Shown here: positions 54,043 through 63,683 of the stretch, piece after piece | Layout of the letters: the number at the start of each line of letters is the position of its first letter | Numbering within the stretch: position 1 is the first letter of the stretch | Source: Oceanospirillaceae bacterium | GTDB lineage: Bacteria; Pseudomonadota; Gammaproteobacteria; Pseudomonadales; Oceanobacteraceae | Direction: 5' to 3' | DNA: 64,000 nucleotides | Assembly: GCA_002724925.1 (NCBI GenBank) | Contig: PBQA01000033.1 | Coordinates: 186,001 to 250,000, forward strand | Program-made: the position numbers and the translations under genes | The notes under the pieces: generated by a model | Told to the model about the DNA's origin: nothing | Database searches by the model: none | What the model saw: only the letters and a program-made list of their open reading frames with translations

Positions 54043-56463
54043 ATGGTGAAAGAAGTTCAAACATCGTCACGGTTACCAGCCAGAAAAAAGTTCACCCTTT
54101 ATCTGGCTGGTTCAATCGCTGGCATAGTGACCGCTCTGTGGCTTCTCAATCTTTTGTTCCCACTGCCCACCCCACAGCAGTCGGGCGAAGGTTTTACGCA
54201 AGTTGTGACCGACAGACACAATCAGGTATTGCGAGCCTTCCCCGATAAAAACGGTGTCTGGCGCTACCCCACTACACCCGATGAAGTGTCAGCCGATTAT
54301 CTGAACGCGCTGCTCAGTTACGAAGACCGCTGGTTCTACTACCATCCGGGCATTAACCCTGTTTCGCTACTAAGAGCAGCGATCCAGAACATCCGCTGTG
54401 ACTGCATCGTCTCCGGTGGTTCGACCATCACGATGCAAGTGGCTCGAAGATTCTCTCCCCACGCTCGCAGTATCAACGGAAAACTCCAGCAGATACTCAG
54501 AGCATTTCAGCTGGAATGGCACTACAGCAAAGAAGAAATTCTCACGCTATATCTGAATTACGCTCCCATGGGCGGGGTAATTGAGGGGGTCGCCGCCGCA
54601 AGTCAGATGTATCTGGGCAAACCGGCTAGTGAACTGAGTCTGGCTGAGAGTGCGCTATTGGCAGTGCTGCCTCAGGCTCCCACACGCCTGCGTCCTGATC
54701 GCCACCCTGAACGAGCCCGAGCAGCCCGCGATAAAGTTCTGAAACGCCTCTATACACAGGGGAAAATCACCCTGGAGCAGTTAGAGTATGCCCAGCTTGA
54801 AAACATCGTTGCGCTTGCCCCATCAACACCTCAGCTTGCGCCTCTGTTGAGCCGTCAGCTGATCAACAGCTACACCAATAAACCGGTTATTCAGACCACT
54901 CTCGACGGCGAGCTTCAGCGTGAACTGCAGGCATTATTAGCAGAAGAAATACAACGTTTTCCTGAACATCAATCAGCCGCAATCCTGCTCGTCGATAATC
55001 ACGAACGCAGTGTCAAAGCATACCTGGGATCTGCAGACTTCACAGACGACAGCCGCTTTGCTCATGTGGATATGATTCAGGCAACCCGTTCACCTGGGTC
55101 AACCCTCAAGCCCTTTATTTATGGGTTAGCCATTGATCAGGGACTGATTCACAGCGCCAGTCTGCTAAGAGACATCCCGCGACATCTGCGCAGCTACCAA
55201 CCCGATAACTTTGCTCAATCTTTCAGCGGGCCTGTCGACGCCACTACCGCCTTGCGCCAGTCACTTAACCTGCCCGCAGTGCAGGTACTGGAGGCACTTG
55301 GTCCGGCATCGTTTTCAGCCGCTCTCGAAAACGCAGGAACACCCTATCTGATTCCCGGCGATGGCAAACCCAGTCTGGCGTTAGCCCTGGGAGGCGGCGG
55401 ATTCAGTGCCTGGAAATTAGCGTCTCTGTATTCTGCTCTGGCAAACGGTGGTGAAGTGCAGGCACTGAGGTTGGTTACAACACCAGAAAATACGTCAGGT
55501 AGTCATGGCTCTGGCCATGAGAAGCGCTGGCTTCTTAGCCCTGAAGCATCCTGGGTGACCCTGAATATGTTGCGCCAGTCACGCCCTGATCGCATTCGCA
55601 GCGCTGCCCTTATGACGCGCCATCCACACATGGCCTGGAAGACAGGAACCAGCTACGGCTATCGGGATGCCTGGGCGGTTGGCGTCACGCCCACCTACAC
55701 CATGGTTGTCTGGTTCGGTCGCCCCGACGGAACACCCAGCCCCGGTCAATATGGCGCCGTCACAGCACTGCCTCTGCTGTTCCGCTTACAGCAACGACTC
55801 GACCCGCCTCCTGCCTGGCCACAGCCACCGGCCGGAGTCAGCACTCAAAGCATCTGCTGGCCAAGCGGGAAATCCGCCAGTGATACGCCGTCAGATCAGT
55901 GCCATGTAGCGCATACCGCTACTCTGGTTCGTGAGCAGATACCACCCACTCTCCGGGATATTGATGCGGATGGCACGTCACCGGGCACTCTGACAATCCG
56001 GGTAGATAAGAATGGGCAAGTTCTGGGGAGGAACTGCACACTTGAGAACCCTGAGAGTCGACACCAGCTAAAAACACTGGCCATCTGGCCGGGTAACCTC
56101 GAGCCCTGGATCGCGCCCCACTTGAGACGTTCAGGTCAGCTACCTGAAAACAGCCCAGACTGTGAGCCACTGACAATCGCCGCTGACCCTCTCCGCATCG
56201 TTGGAATTGAAGAAGATCAGACGCTGATGCCAGCCAGCTTCACAAACACTCAGGCGCTGGCATTGAATACATTAGGAGGGTTTGGCCGTAAGGCTTTGTA
56301 CCTGAACGGCACCTATCATTCAGAGGCAGATTCATCGGGCTTATTCCGGATTGAACTCAGCAGACCGGGCCCACAGGAAATCGTCGTCGTTGATTCTCAG
56401 GGAACGTTAGCACGAGTCAGATTCAACTTCGAACTGAGACCTGATCAGATCAACGGCCACTGA
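54043..56463 (+). CDS. pbpC: Penicillin-binding protein 1C
   Basis: An 806-residue bifunctional peptidoglycan synthase. A membrane anchor (about residues 19-41) precedes the glycosyltransferase domain with catalytic Glu94 (YEDRWFYYHPG) and GGSTITMQVAR. The transpeptidase domain has nucleophile Ser353 in SPGSTLKPF and KTG at 533-535 (KTGTSYGYRDAW). The C-terminal region (from about 640) is the PBP1C-specific domain. It is directly coupled to the macroglobulin gene. Its last 14 nt overlap the convergent motY gene. Confidence 0.96.
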   Translation: MVKEVQTSSRLPARKKFTLYLAGSIAGIVTALWLLNLLFPLPTPQQSGEGFTQVVTDRHNQVLRAFPDKNGVWRYPTTPDEVSADYLNALLSYEDRWFYYHPGINPVSLLRAAIQNIRCDCIVSGGSTITMQVARRFSPHARSINGKLQQILRAFQLEWHYSKEEILTLYLNYAPMGGVIEGVAAASQMYLGKPASELSLAESALLAVLPQAPTRLRPDRHPERARAARDKVLKRLYTQGKITLEQLEYAQLENIVALAPSTPQLAPLLSRQLINSYTNKPVIQTTLDGELQRELQALLAEEIQRFPEHQSAAILLVDNHERSVKAYLGSADFTDDSRFAHVDMIQATRSPGSTLKPFIYGLAIDQGLIHSASLLRDIPRHLRSYQPDNFAQSFSGPVDATTALRQSLNLPAVQVLEALGPASFSAALENAGTPYLIPGDGKPSLALALGGGGFSAWKLASLYSALANGGEVQALRLVTTPENTSGSHGSGHEKRWLLSPEASWVTLNMLRQSRPDRIRSAALMTRHPHMAWKTGTSYGYRDAWAVGVTPTYTMVVWFGRPDGTPSPGQYGAVTALPLLFRLQQRLDPPPAWPQPPAGVSTQSICWPSGKSASDTPSDQCHVAHTATLVREQIPPTLRDIDADGTSPGTLTIRVDKNGQVLGRNCTLENPESRHQLKTLAIWPGNLEPWIAPHLRRSGQLPENSPDCEPLTIAADPLRIVGIEEDQTLMPASFTNTQALALNTLGGFGRKALYLNGTYHSEADSSGLFRIELSRPGPQEIVVVDSQGTLARVRFNFELRPDQINGH

Positions 56464-57409
56464 CCGAACGATTAATCGAAGGTAATACCGCCGCATCCTC
56501 AGGAAGTTCAAACACCAGCTCATCCGGTAACGGCATGTCTTTATCAATTTCAAGACGAACGGTTACCCGGCGGTTTTCAGCCCTGCCCTTAGCAGTCGCG
56601 TTATTCGCTACGGGGTAACGACTGCCGTGAAAGCGGGTGGTGATGATTTCAGGCGCGATGCCCTTTACCAGAAAATAACGTTCTACGGCCTCGACCCTTC
56701 GTTTTGATATTTGCCGGTTGTCGTAGCGACGCCCGATATTGTCGGTATGGCCATCCAGATAAACGGCAGTAACCCGTGGATCATTTTTGATGTAGTAAAT
56801 GATACGGTCGAGCGTATCCAGATCTTCCTGAGCCAGGGCCTCCTGCCCGCTTTTAAACAACACTTTCGATCGCTCGACCTGATCGAAATTGACGTCCAGT
56901 AGCTGCGATGCACACAGTATGTAGTCCTGAAACGCCTTTTCAAATTCGACTGCGGATACCTGTACCTGAATAAAGCGTCCACTGTCGTAGTAAGTTTCAT
57001 GACTGACAGTGGGCATTCTCCCCTCACGCAGAGCATGCATAAACTGATTTGAGCGGCCAAAATCCAAAGCCAGAACCGGTGATGCTTTCTGCATCGGCAC
57101 CAGACCTAACGGCTCAGAGCGAGTCGAAGGTTGCCAGGGAGGAGGCGCAATGCTCACACGCGCTGGGGTAGTCGACATGAGGTTACGGCGGGTTTCCAGC
57201 ATAAAAGACACGTCCTCACCGGCCCGTTGCCTGAAGACCGCTGTCCCATAACCGGGGATGGGTTGCTCGAAACGACACTCAAACACGTTACCGCTCAGCA
57301 TCCAGAGGGTATCCTCCGGCCCGCCCGAAAACTTCATCGTCTGCGCTAAAACCAGCTCCGGAGACATCAAGGCTCCGCATGCCAGAATCATCATCGTCAG
57401 GCGTCTCAC
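56450..57409 (-). CDS. motY: Sodium-type flagellar motor protein MotY
   Basis: A 319-residue periplasmic protein with a signal peptide ending LVLAQ. The N-terminal domain has the MotY pattern: SGNVFECRFEQPIPGYG, a PPPW stretch and CASQLLDVNFDQVER. The C-terminal OmpA-like peptidoglycan-binding domain shows VYLDGHTDNIG and RAENRRVTV. MotY forms part of the T ring that anchors the stator around the flagellar motor. The start is a GTG at 57409; the ATG at 57394 is also possible and keeps the signal peptide. In Pseudomonas it lies beside argG, pyrC and rnt. Confidence 0.9.
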   Translation of the reverse strand: MRRLTMMILACGALMSPELVLAQTMKFSGGPEDTLWMLSGNVFECRFEQPIPGYGTAVFRQRAGEDVSFMLETRRNLMSTTPARVSIAPPPWQPSTRSEPLGLVPMQKASPVLALDFGRSNQFMHALREGRMPTVSHETYYDSGRFIQVQVSAVEFEKAFQDYILCASQLLDVNFDQVERSKVLFKSGQEALAQEDLDTLDRIIYYIKNDPRVTAVYLDGHTDNIGRRYDNRQISKRRVEAVERYFLVKGIAPEIITTRFHGSRYPVANNATAKGRAENRRVTVRLEIDKDMPLPDELVFELPEDAAVLPSINRSVSGR

Positions 57410-57562
57410 CGTTGTTAACCCTGCTTGTCAGTCATACTCATAATTAAGTTATCGGCCTGATTCTCCAAAAGTTGAATGCCAGCTCTAAGAATGCCGGCCA
57501 GAATCCGGTACAATAACGGCCATTCTTATCTTCCCACCTCAGTTTAGAACAAGGTCGAGACC

Positions 57563-58600
57563 ATGACTGATCGTCTTACAATTACCCGCCCCGATGACTG
57601 GCATCTGCATCTTCGCGATGGCCCTGTCCTGCAGTACACCGTTCCGGCCACCGCGCGGGTCATGAAACGGGCGATCATCATGCCGAACCTGCAACCGCCG
57701 GTGATGAATGCGGAACAGGCGCACGACTACCGCCAACGCATCATGTCGAAGGTGCCGCAGGGGTTGAATTTCGATCCTTTGATGGTGCTCTACCTGACAG
57801 ACAACACCACTCCGGAAATGATTCAGGAAGCGGCTGAAGCCGGCCACATTGTTGCCGTTAAGCTCTACCCCGCCGGTGCTACCACAAACTCAGCTTCTGG
57901 GGTGACCGACCTCGGTAAACTCGATGAGCTTGCGGATGCCCTGACCGAGCACGACATCAAACTTCTGGTGCACGGTGAAGTGACGCACAGCGACGTCGAT
58001 ATCTTTGATCGCGAAAAGCGCTTTCTTGATGAAATCCTATCGCCTCTCGTCAGCCGTAATCCTGATCTGAATATGGTCGTCGAGCACATCACAACGAAAG
58101 ACGCCGCTGAATTTGTTAAGAGTCAGGGCGATAACGTTGCGGCAACCATTACCGTTCAACACCTCGCCTACAATCGCAACCATATGCTGGTTGGTGGCAT
58201 CAAACCACATTACTACTGCCTGCCGATTCTGAAGCGCAATATTCACCAGCAAGCGTTGCAGGAAGCGGTCGTCAGTGGCAGCAGTAAGTTCTTTCTTGGT
58301 ACTGACAGTGCGCCACACGCCAAAGGCGCAAAAGAAAGTGCGTGCGGCTGTGCGGGCTGCTACACAGCCTATGCTGCCATCGAACTCTACGCAGAAATTT
58401 TTGACGACCTTGGAGCGCTGGACAAGCTTGAAGGCTTTGCCAGCCACTTCGGGCCTGATTTCTACGGATTGCCACGCAACTCCGATGAAATTACATTGAC
58501 TAAAAAGGACTGGCAGGCTCCGCATGAACTGCCCTTCGGTGACGACGTCATCGTTCCACTCCGTGCAGGTGAAACTCTGCGCTGGAAGCTCGACTACTGA
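57563..58600 (+). CDS. pyrC: Dihydroorotase
   Basis: A 345-residue zinc amidohydrolase that cyclises carbamoyl-aspartate to dihydroorotate in pyrimidine synthesis; type II form as in E. coli. The metal-binding motif is [10 protein letters not shown], with the carboxylated Lys in [21 protein letters not shown] and MVVEHIT supply further His ligands, and [12 protein letters not shown] the Asp. AAGG precedes the ATG. It is divergent from motY, and rnt follows 23 nt downstream. Confidence 0.97.
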   Translation: MTDRLTITRPDDWHLHLRDGPVLQYTVPATARVMKRAIIMPNLQPPVMNAEQAHDYRQRIMSKVPQGLNFDPLMVLYLTDNTTPEMIQEAAEAGHIVAVKLYPAGATTNSASGVTDLGKLDELADALTEHDIKLLVHGEVTHSDVDIFDREKRFLDEILSPLVSRNPDLNMVVEHITTKDAAEFVKSQGDNVAATITVQHLAYNRNHMLVGGIKPHYYCLPILKRNIHQQALQEAVVSGSSKFFLGTDSAPHAKGAKESACGCAGCYTAYAAIELYAEIFDDLGALDKLEGFASHFGPDFYGLPRNSDEITLTKKDWQAPHELPFGDDVIVPLRAGETLRWKLDY

Positions 58601-58623
58601 CCACCGGACAATTAAGGACCGAC

Positions 58624-59274
58624 ATGACAATTGAAGAGAAACAGGAAAAGTCGTTGATGGCGCAACGCTTCCGCGGTTTTTTACCCGTGGTAGTCGATGT
58701 TGAAACCGGTGGCTTTAATGCCGACAGTGACGCCCTTCTCGAAATCGCCATGGTCACCCTGAAAATGGATGACGATGGCTATCTGCACCCGAACGAAACA
58801 CTGAGTGCCAATATTCACCCGTTCGATGGTGCTAACCTCGAACAGGAAGCTCTGGACTTCACGGGCATCGACCCATTCGATCCAGAACGGGATGCCGAAT
58901 TTGAGATTGATGCGCTAACACCTATGTTGCAGACCGTACGTCGCGAAATAAAGCACTACGGCTGTAACCGCGCGGTACTCGTGGGTCACAACGCGCATTT
59001 TGATCATGGTTTTCTGCGTGCGGCGATTGATCGTAACGACATTAAACGCGACCCATTTCACCCTTTTTCATCGTTTGATACTGCATCAATTGCAGCCATC
59101 GCTCTAGGGCAAACGGTGCTGGCGAAATCATGCAAAGTGGCTGGCATCGAATTTGATAACAATGAAGCTCACAGCGCAGCCTACGACACGTTCAAAACTG
59201 CTGAACTGTTCTGCTACATAGTTAACCGCTACAAAGACCTTGGCGGCTGGCCGTTGGCAGAAGACGACGCCTGA
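58624..59274 (+). CDS. rnt: Ribonuclease T
   Basis: A 216-residue DEDDh exonuclease that trims 3' ends of tRNAs and other stable RNAs. Exo I is [10 protein letters not shown], Exo [14 protein letters not shown] and Exo [17 protein letters not shown] with its catalytic His. Basic patches that bind nucleic acid, for example RFRGFLPV near the N terminus, are present. Its stop codon overlaps the start of the next gene (TGATG), so the two are translationally coupled. Confidence 0.96.
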   Translation: MTIEEKQEKSLMAQRFRGFLPVVVDVETGGFNADSDALLEIAMVTLKMDDDGYLHPNETLSANIHPFDGANLEQEALDFTGIDPFDPERDAEFEIDALTPMLQTVRREIKHYGCNRAVLVGHNAHFDHGFLRAAIDRNDIKRDPFHPFSSFDTASIAAIALGQTVLAKSCKVAGIEFDNNEAHSAAYDTFKTAELFCYIVNRYKDLGGWPLAEDDA

Positions 59275-59630
59275 TGGATCACGAGTTTTGCTATGACGAG
59301 ACGGGCGAACTGGTGGTCCGTCTCGATATGGGTCAGGAAGTCACGGCGTTGTGGCTGAATACCGACATCATTCCCAAGCGGGACATGACGTTTGCGTTGC
59401 TCGATCTGCTCAATGACCTGGAAGCTGGCGTATTTAACGAAAAAATTCTGGCTACACCAACATTTGAAGTCTTGTTCAGTGAAGGGGAGGTCAACGTGAC
59501 CCGCCTTACCGCAGACAGTGACGACGACCTCGATGAGGAGGCTGGCCTGAGTACTATGGAGCTTACCTCAGGCTGCGGCCTCGAGGACTTGAAAGCCGTT
59601 GTCGAAAGCTGGATTCAATTCCGCTACTGA
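59274..59630 (+). CDS. YacL-like (UPF0231) family protein
   Basis: A 118-residue acidic cytoplasmic protein. The pattern [20 protein letters not shown], then LWLNTDI and the end block SGCGLEDLKAVVESW, resembles E. coli YacL (UPF0231). Function is unknown. It overlaps rnt by one base and is probably co-translated with it. No terminator is evident after it; the 112-nt gap before the GST gene holds a possible promoter only. Confidence 0.75.
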   Translation: MDHEFCYDETGELVVRLDMGQEVTALWLNTDIIPKRDMTFALLDLLNDLEAGVFNEKILATPTFEVLFSEGEVNVTRLTADSDDDLDEEAGLSTMELTSGCGLEDLKAVVESWIQFRY

Positions 59631-59742
59631 AACGAGAAAGCCTGCACCCAACGCATTAGACAGACTGTCTCAGAAACTCATCTTTAACCCGTATGTCTTC
59701 CCGTTAGTATGAATCTCATTCTTTACTGACAGGAGCCGCACG

Positions 59743-60585
59743 ATGAGCGACATGACCTACACTCCGCCCGAAGTCTGGAGCTGGACACCCGGCAATGGCG
59801 GTAAGTTCGCAAATATTAATCGACCTGTTTCAGGCGCAACACACGATAAAGCACTCCGTAAAGGTGAACACCCTTTGCAGCTTTATTCACTGGCGACGCC
59901 CAATGGCGTGAAAGTGACCATTCTGCTTGAGGAATTACTTGCCGCAGGCGAAACAGGCGCTGAATACGACGCATGGCTGACGAACATTCTTGAAGGCGAT
60001 CAGTTTGCTTCTGGCTTTGTCGATGTAAACCCCAATTCAAAAATACCTGCCTTGATCGACCAATCAGGTGATACTCCGGTACGGGTATTCGAGTCAGGCT
60101 CAATTCTGCGCTACCTGGCTGAAAAATTCGGGCGCTTTATCCCGGAATCTCACGCCGCACGAACTGAGTGCTTTAACTGGCTTTTCTGGCAAATGGGAGC
60201 AGCCCCGCTACTGGGTGGCGGCTTCGGCCATTTCTACGCCTACGCGCCGGAAAAATACGAATACCCCATTGAACGATTCACAATGGAAGTAAAACGCCAA
60301 CTTGATGTGCTGGATAAGCACCTCGCCAAACACACCTATATGGCAGGCGAAGAGTACTCGATTGCCGACATCGCCATCTGGCCCTGGTATGGCGTTCTCG
60401 CTCAGGGGGAACTTTACGATGCCGGGACGTTTCTCGATGTCGATTCTTACGAACACCTACAGCGCTGGACGAAACTCATTGCCGGGCGTCCGGCGGGAGA
60501 ACGCGGACGCAAAATCAATCGCACCTGGGGTGATGCGTCAGAGCAGATTCATGAACGCCACTCCAGTAAAGATTTACCAGAGTGA
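59743..60585 (+). CDS. yghU: YghU-type glutathione S-transferase / disulfide-bond oxidoreductase
   Basis: A 280-residue GST-fold enzyme of the nu class, which reduces disulfide bonds and hydroperoxides using glutathione. The N-terminal extension (PPEVWSWTPGNGGKFANINR), the motif LYSLATPNGVKVTILLEEL, and SKIPALID with ESGSILRYLAEKF are typical. Thr/Asn (ATPNG) stand where other classes have Tyr or Ser. AGGAG precedes the ATG. It converges with the lipase gene. Confidence 0.9.
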   Translation: MSDMTYTPPEVWSWTPGNGGKFANINRPVSGATHDKALRKGEHPLQLYSLATPNGVKVTILLEELLAAGETGAEYDAWLTNILEGDQFASGFVDVNPNSKIPALIDQSGDTPVRVFESGSILRYLAEKFGRFIPESHAARTECFNWLFWQMGAAPLLGGGFGHFYAYAPEKYEYPIERFTMEVKRQLDVLDKHLAKHTYMAGEEYSIADIAIWPWYGVLAQGELYDAGTFLDVDSYEHLQRWTKLIAGRPAGERGRKINRTWGDASEQIHERHSSKDLPE

Positions 60586-60615
60586 TTTGATTTCGCGCAG
60601 CGACTAACTGCGCGA

Positions 60616-61431
60616 TCAGTCGCGAATATCCCAGGCTTCAATGGCCTGGAGGTATTCGCCCATATCATGATCCTTGATACCGTCGATCCCCGCCTCGCGC
60701 AAGTCACTCAACGCACCATCCACATAATCAAGAAAGCGAAACCAGAAGCCGGACTCGCGATAAATTTCTTTTTCTTCAGAGATATAAAGGTAGCTGCCGA
60801 TATGGCTGTATCCCATAACCCGTGCAGGAACCCGCGTCACAATGTCATTGTTATTGTGAAACCTGTAGAAACGGGACTTACATTCCATATTGAAAACCTG
60901 AGCAGTCTCACGCGTCATTGCCCGTGGCTGTCCAAAGGTATACACACTGGTGAAGGGTTTATCCATCTGCACGAAATGCGCTGCTGCAATCGTAGCCATT
61001 GCGCCGCCCAGACTATGCCCCGTTAAAAATACGGGCCGCTTTTTCTGACTCTGTAATTCCAGACAACGCGTAAACATGGGGCCCCAGACATCCTCACAGC
61101 ACAACCAGAACCCTCGATGAAATTCGCCGAATAGTTGCGGTGTAGAGAAGGCATTCAGATTATCGAGCCAGTCTGCCAGCTCATTGGTTCCGCGAAATGC
61201 CATACATAAATAGTCTTCGTGCTCAATGAGGGCCGCCTGCGCAGAGTTTTTGTCGACCCCCATCACAGAGCGAAAACTACGATCATCTTTTTTAATCCCA
61301 GCCAGAATTGTGGCTTCGTTAGGGAGCTGATCACAATCAGAAGTGCACTCATACACAGCTTCAGCAATCCGCGCCATCCAGTAAGCATTATGTTTATCAA
61401 GTTTGGTGTTATACGGTGAGACCTGTCGCAT
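60616..61431 (-). CDS. Lipase class 3 family protein
   Basis: A 271-residue alpha/beta hydrolase with the GHSLGGAMATIAA nucleophile elbow of class 3 lipases and FRGTNELADWLDNL upstream. The catalytic Asp is probably in NNNDIVTRVPARVMGY, with a His in YSHIGSYLYI. There is no signal peptide, so it seems cytoplasmic or released by another route. The ATG at 61431 follows AAGGA; a GTG at 61476 would add 15 residues. The natural substrate is unknown. Confidence 0.88.
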   Translation of the reverse strand: MRQVSPYNTKLDKHNAYWMARIAEAVYECTSDCDQLPNEATILAGIKKDDRSFRSVMGVDKNSAQAALIEHEDYLCMAFRGTNELADWLDNLNAFSTPQLFGEFHRGFWLCCEDVWGPMFTRCLELQSQKKRPVFLTGHSLGGAMATIAAAHFVQMDKPFTSVYTFGQPRAMTRETAQVFNMECKSRFYRFHNNNDIVTRVPARVMGYSHIGSYLYISEEKEIYRESGFWFRFLDYVDGALSDLREAGIDGIKDHDMGEYLQAIEAWDIRD

Positions 61432-61657
61432 CGCCCTGTCCTTAGCTGCTGTATCGAAACAGCAGGTATATGACACCTACGAATAACAGGTCTATGACAA
61501 GGAGCTCTGGCTAAAGTCGTGGCGGGGATATACTCGACAATTGACCTGCATTGCTCACCAGTAAAGCGCCACTATTTCTAACATGGCGCCATGGGACGTA
61601 TTTGGCAGCAAATTGTACAGGAGCCTCTAACATAGACAGAGAAAGAAAAAGTGCAGC

Positions 61658-62137
61658 TTAATGAATAGCCAGTAATTCCCAGACTGCACTGCGCCCACCC
61701 AATGTCAGCTCCACTTCGTCTCCGACAGACAAGCCAATAAGGCGGCGGGTTATCGGCGCCTCCTGGTTAACCACCAGTATTTTCTGACCTTCAAAGTCCA
61801 GTTCACGCCCCCCCAGTGGAGCGATAAATATTTGCCGTTCTTCATCGGTTTCGGAGAGGAGTACGACACACGCTCCCATGCGAACGCTATCGTCCTCATT
61901 AAAGGTGGGCGCCACCCAGCGACTGAGATTAATTCTGGTTTGCTGCAGCTGAAGTATCCGCTCTGACTGCCCATGCGCGAGGTAAGCAGCTTCAAGAGCC
62001 AGCGTATCGTATTGATTCTCGGGCTTGTTTTCGCCGTGCGAAGCGGTTGCATGAGCTTCACCGGCGGCCACCAATGCGGCATTGATCTCTTCGTCGAGTG
62101 ATCTCAGTAACGCGTCTTTAAGTAATTGTTTATTCAA
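61658..62137 (-). CDS. GreA/GreB-family factor-like protein
   Basis: A 159-residue protein with a helical N terminus (MNKQLLKDALLRSLDEEINA) and a C-terminal Gre/Rnk-like domain (VRMGACVVLLSETDEE, then APITRRLIGLSVGDEVEL). ENQYDTLALEAAYLAHGQ resembles the coiled coil of Gre-like proteins. It probably binds RNA polymerase, perhaps in the secondary channel, but is not a clear GreA or GreB. It is divergent from the mutarotase gene. The 226-nt gap 61432-61657 on the other side holds no recognised feature. Confidence 0.75.
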   Translation of the reverse strand: MNKQLLKDALLRSLDEEINAALVAAGEAHATASHGENKPENQYDTLALEAAYLAHGQSERILQLQQTRINLSRWVAPTFNEDDSVRMGACVVLLSETDEERQIFIAPLGGRELDFEGQKILVVNQEAPITRRLIGLSVGDEVELTLGGRSAVWELLAIH

Positions 62138-62198
62138 CTATTTATCCCACCAGCACTGTGTCATCATCGATGCATATCCCCGAATTCGGAACCGCCTT

Positions 62199-63113
62199 AT
62201 GACTCAGCAGAAGTATAACGCACTGCGCGATCAACTGAGCGACATGAAATACCTCTCCGTAGAAATGCGTGACGCCCTGCCAGTGATTGTCATTCGACAT
62301 ACGGACTTCAGTGCGGACCTCGCGATACAAGGTGCGCAGTTGCTGCGCTTTACAGTTCAGGGGAACGAGTGGCTCTGGTTAAGTGAGACGGCAGAATATA
62401 AAACCGGAACTTCGCTTCGGGGTGGAATACCCATTTGCTGGCCCTGGTTTGGTGATGCAGCGAAAAATCCGCCGTCTGTATCAAACTACATTAATATGGA
62501 TAACCCGCCAGCGCATGGCTTCGCCCGCTCCCAGGACTGGGCTCTGGGCGAGGTCAGCGAATCTGACTCAACGATTATTATTAACATGCTGCTTGAGAAG
62601 CCTGCACATACATCGTGGCGCGGCGATGCCTCTTTGTCTTTGCAGATCAGCATGTCTGCATCCGCTCTGACACTTGCTCTCACGACCACCGCCGGACAGA
62701 GCGAAGTTACGGTATCTCAGGCCTTGCACACGTATTTTCCGACCGTCGACATAACACAGACGAGCATCTCTGGACTTGAAGGCGAGCACTACATAGACGC
62801 CCTCGACAGCTGGGTAAAAAAAGCTCAGACCGGGCCGGTTGCCTTTGTCGAAGAAACAGACCGCATCTATACAGTGAAAGGTAACCTTACTCTGCAGTCT
62901 CCCGGGAAGACCATGACCTTGAGTGGCAACAATCGTACTGCCATCGTCTGGAATCCGTGGATTGAGAAAGGAGCACGTCTGAGCCAGTTTGAGGATGACG
63001 CCTGGAAGAGAATGTTCTGCGTTGAATCCGCCGACGTCATGGACGCCGCAGTGTCTCTGAGTCCTGGCGAAAGCCATACCTTACGTATGACTCTGGTTAA
63101 CCGGTCGATTTAG
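62199..63113 (+). CDS. yeaD: D-hexose-6-phosphate mutarotase (YeaD-like)
   Basis: A 304-residue beta-sandwich epimerase of the aldose-1-epimerase superfamily, YeaD type, interconverting anomers of glucose-6-phosphate-like sugars. The motif SLRGGIPICWPWFGD, HGFARSQDW, and LHTYFPTVDI are typical, and the end WNPWIEKGARLSQFEDD carries the catalytic Glu region. The ATG at 62199 gives the normal N terminus; the longer frame runs through the divergent gene's leader. Its last 17 nt overlap the convergent hemerythrin gene. Confidence 0.92.
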   Translation: MTQQKYNALRDQLSDMKYLSVEMRDALPVIVIRHTDFSADLAIQGAQLLRFTVQGNEWLWLSETAEYKTGTSLRGGIPICWPWFGDAAKNPPSVSNYINMDNPPAHGFARSQDWALGEVSESDSTIIINMLLEKPAHTSWRGDASLSLQISMSASALTLALTTTAGQSEVTVSQALHTYFPTVDITQTSISGLEGEHYIDALDSWVKKAQTGPVAFVEETDRIYTVKGNLTLQSPGKTMTLSGNNRTAIVWNPWIEKGARLSQFEDDAWKRMFCVESADVMDAAVSLSPGESHTLRMTLVNRSI

Positions 63114-63525
63114 CCCGGCGGTGTGATTTAGCGTAGGCGGCAGCGAGGTAATGCGCTGTTACTTGATCCAGTGTGTGTATGTGCTGAGTAAACCATTCAG
63201 GTAACACGTCTTGCAGATAGCTCAGCATGGGCGCAATGTCCTGAGTCTCGATATACCCCCTGAGAAGCTCAGCCATTTCCTGTAAAACACGATCATGCTG
63301 TTTCTTATGTAACTCCAGACCGGGGAAGTTCGTGCGTTGCATTTCGCGTTCTTCATGCGCGAAGTGTTCCTGACAATGCTGCACAAGGCGCCTGAAGTGC
63401 TGAACCGAGAAAGTCCCCATCGTCAGTGCCTGTTCCGCGTCATTCATCAAACCAACAAAGGTCTCGTGCTCGCGATTCATAAAATGAACCGGCAATCGCG
63501 GGTAATCCCAAAACATCATGGACAT
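63097..63525 (-). CDS. Bacteriohemerythrin
   Basis: A 142-residue diiron oxygen-binding protein. All seven ligand positions of hemerythrin can be placed: His20, His54, Glu58, His73, His77, His115 and Asp120 (HFAHEEREM, HKKQHDRV, HIHTLD). Single-domain bacterial hemerythrins carry or sense oxygen. The ATG at 63525 has AGGAGG at 6 nt. A perfect FNR/ANR box lies 65 nt upstream, with a -10-like CACAAT at class II spacing, so induction at low oxygen is predicted. Confidence 0.92.
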   Translation of the reverse strand: MSMMFWDYPRLPVHFMNREHETFVGLMNDAEQALTMGTFSVQHFRRLVQHCQEHFAHEEREMQRTNFPGLELHKKQHDRVLQEMAELLRGYIETQDIAPMLSYLQDVLPEWFTQHIHTLDQVTAHYLAAAYAKSHRRAKSTG

Positions 63526-63563
63526 GACCGCCTCCTGAATTAACGCTCTTATCAACAGGCTCT

Positions 63564-63604
63564 ATTGTGTCCTAACAGGATGGCTATAGCTTGATGTGAA
63601 TCAA
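63564..63604 (-). promoter_or_regulatory. FNR/ANR-box promoter of the hemerythrin gene
   Basis: TTGAT-GTGA-ATCAA (63591-63604) is a perfect match to the FNR/ANR consensus TTGAT-N4-ATCAA. On the minus strand CACAAT (63569-63564) is placed about where a -10 would be for an activator site centred near -41.5. Confidence 0.8.
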
Positions 63605-63683
63605 GCTGCGTGACAAATCCGGACAATTCGCCACGAGCGGGGTACACCAGCACTACAAGAGCACTACACCGTAATGCTGCTTG

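Noticed and set aside
62568-63077. 169-codon open frame on the minus strand
   Set aside because: Antisense to the YeaD-like mutarotase gene; no motif.
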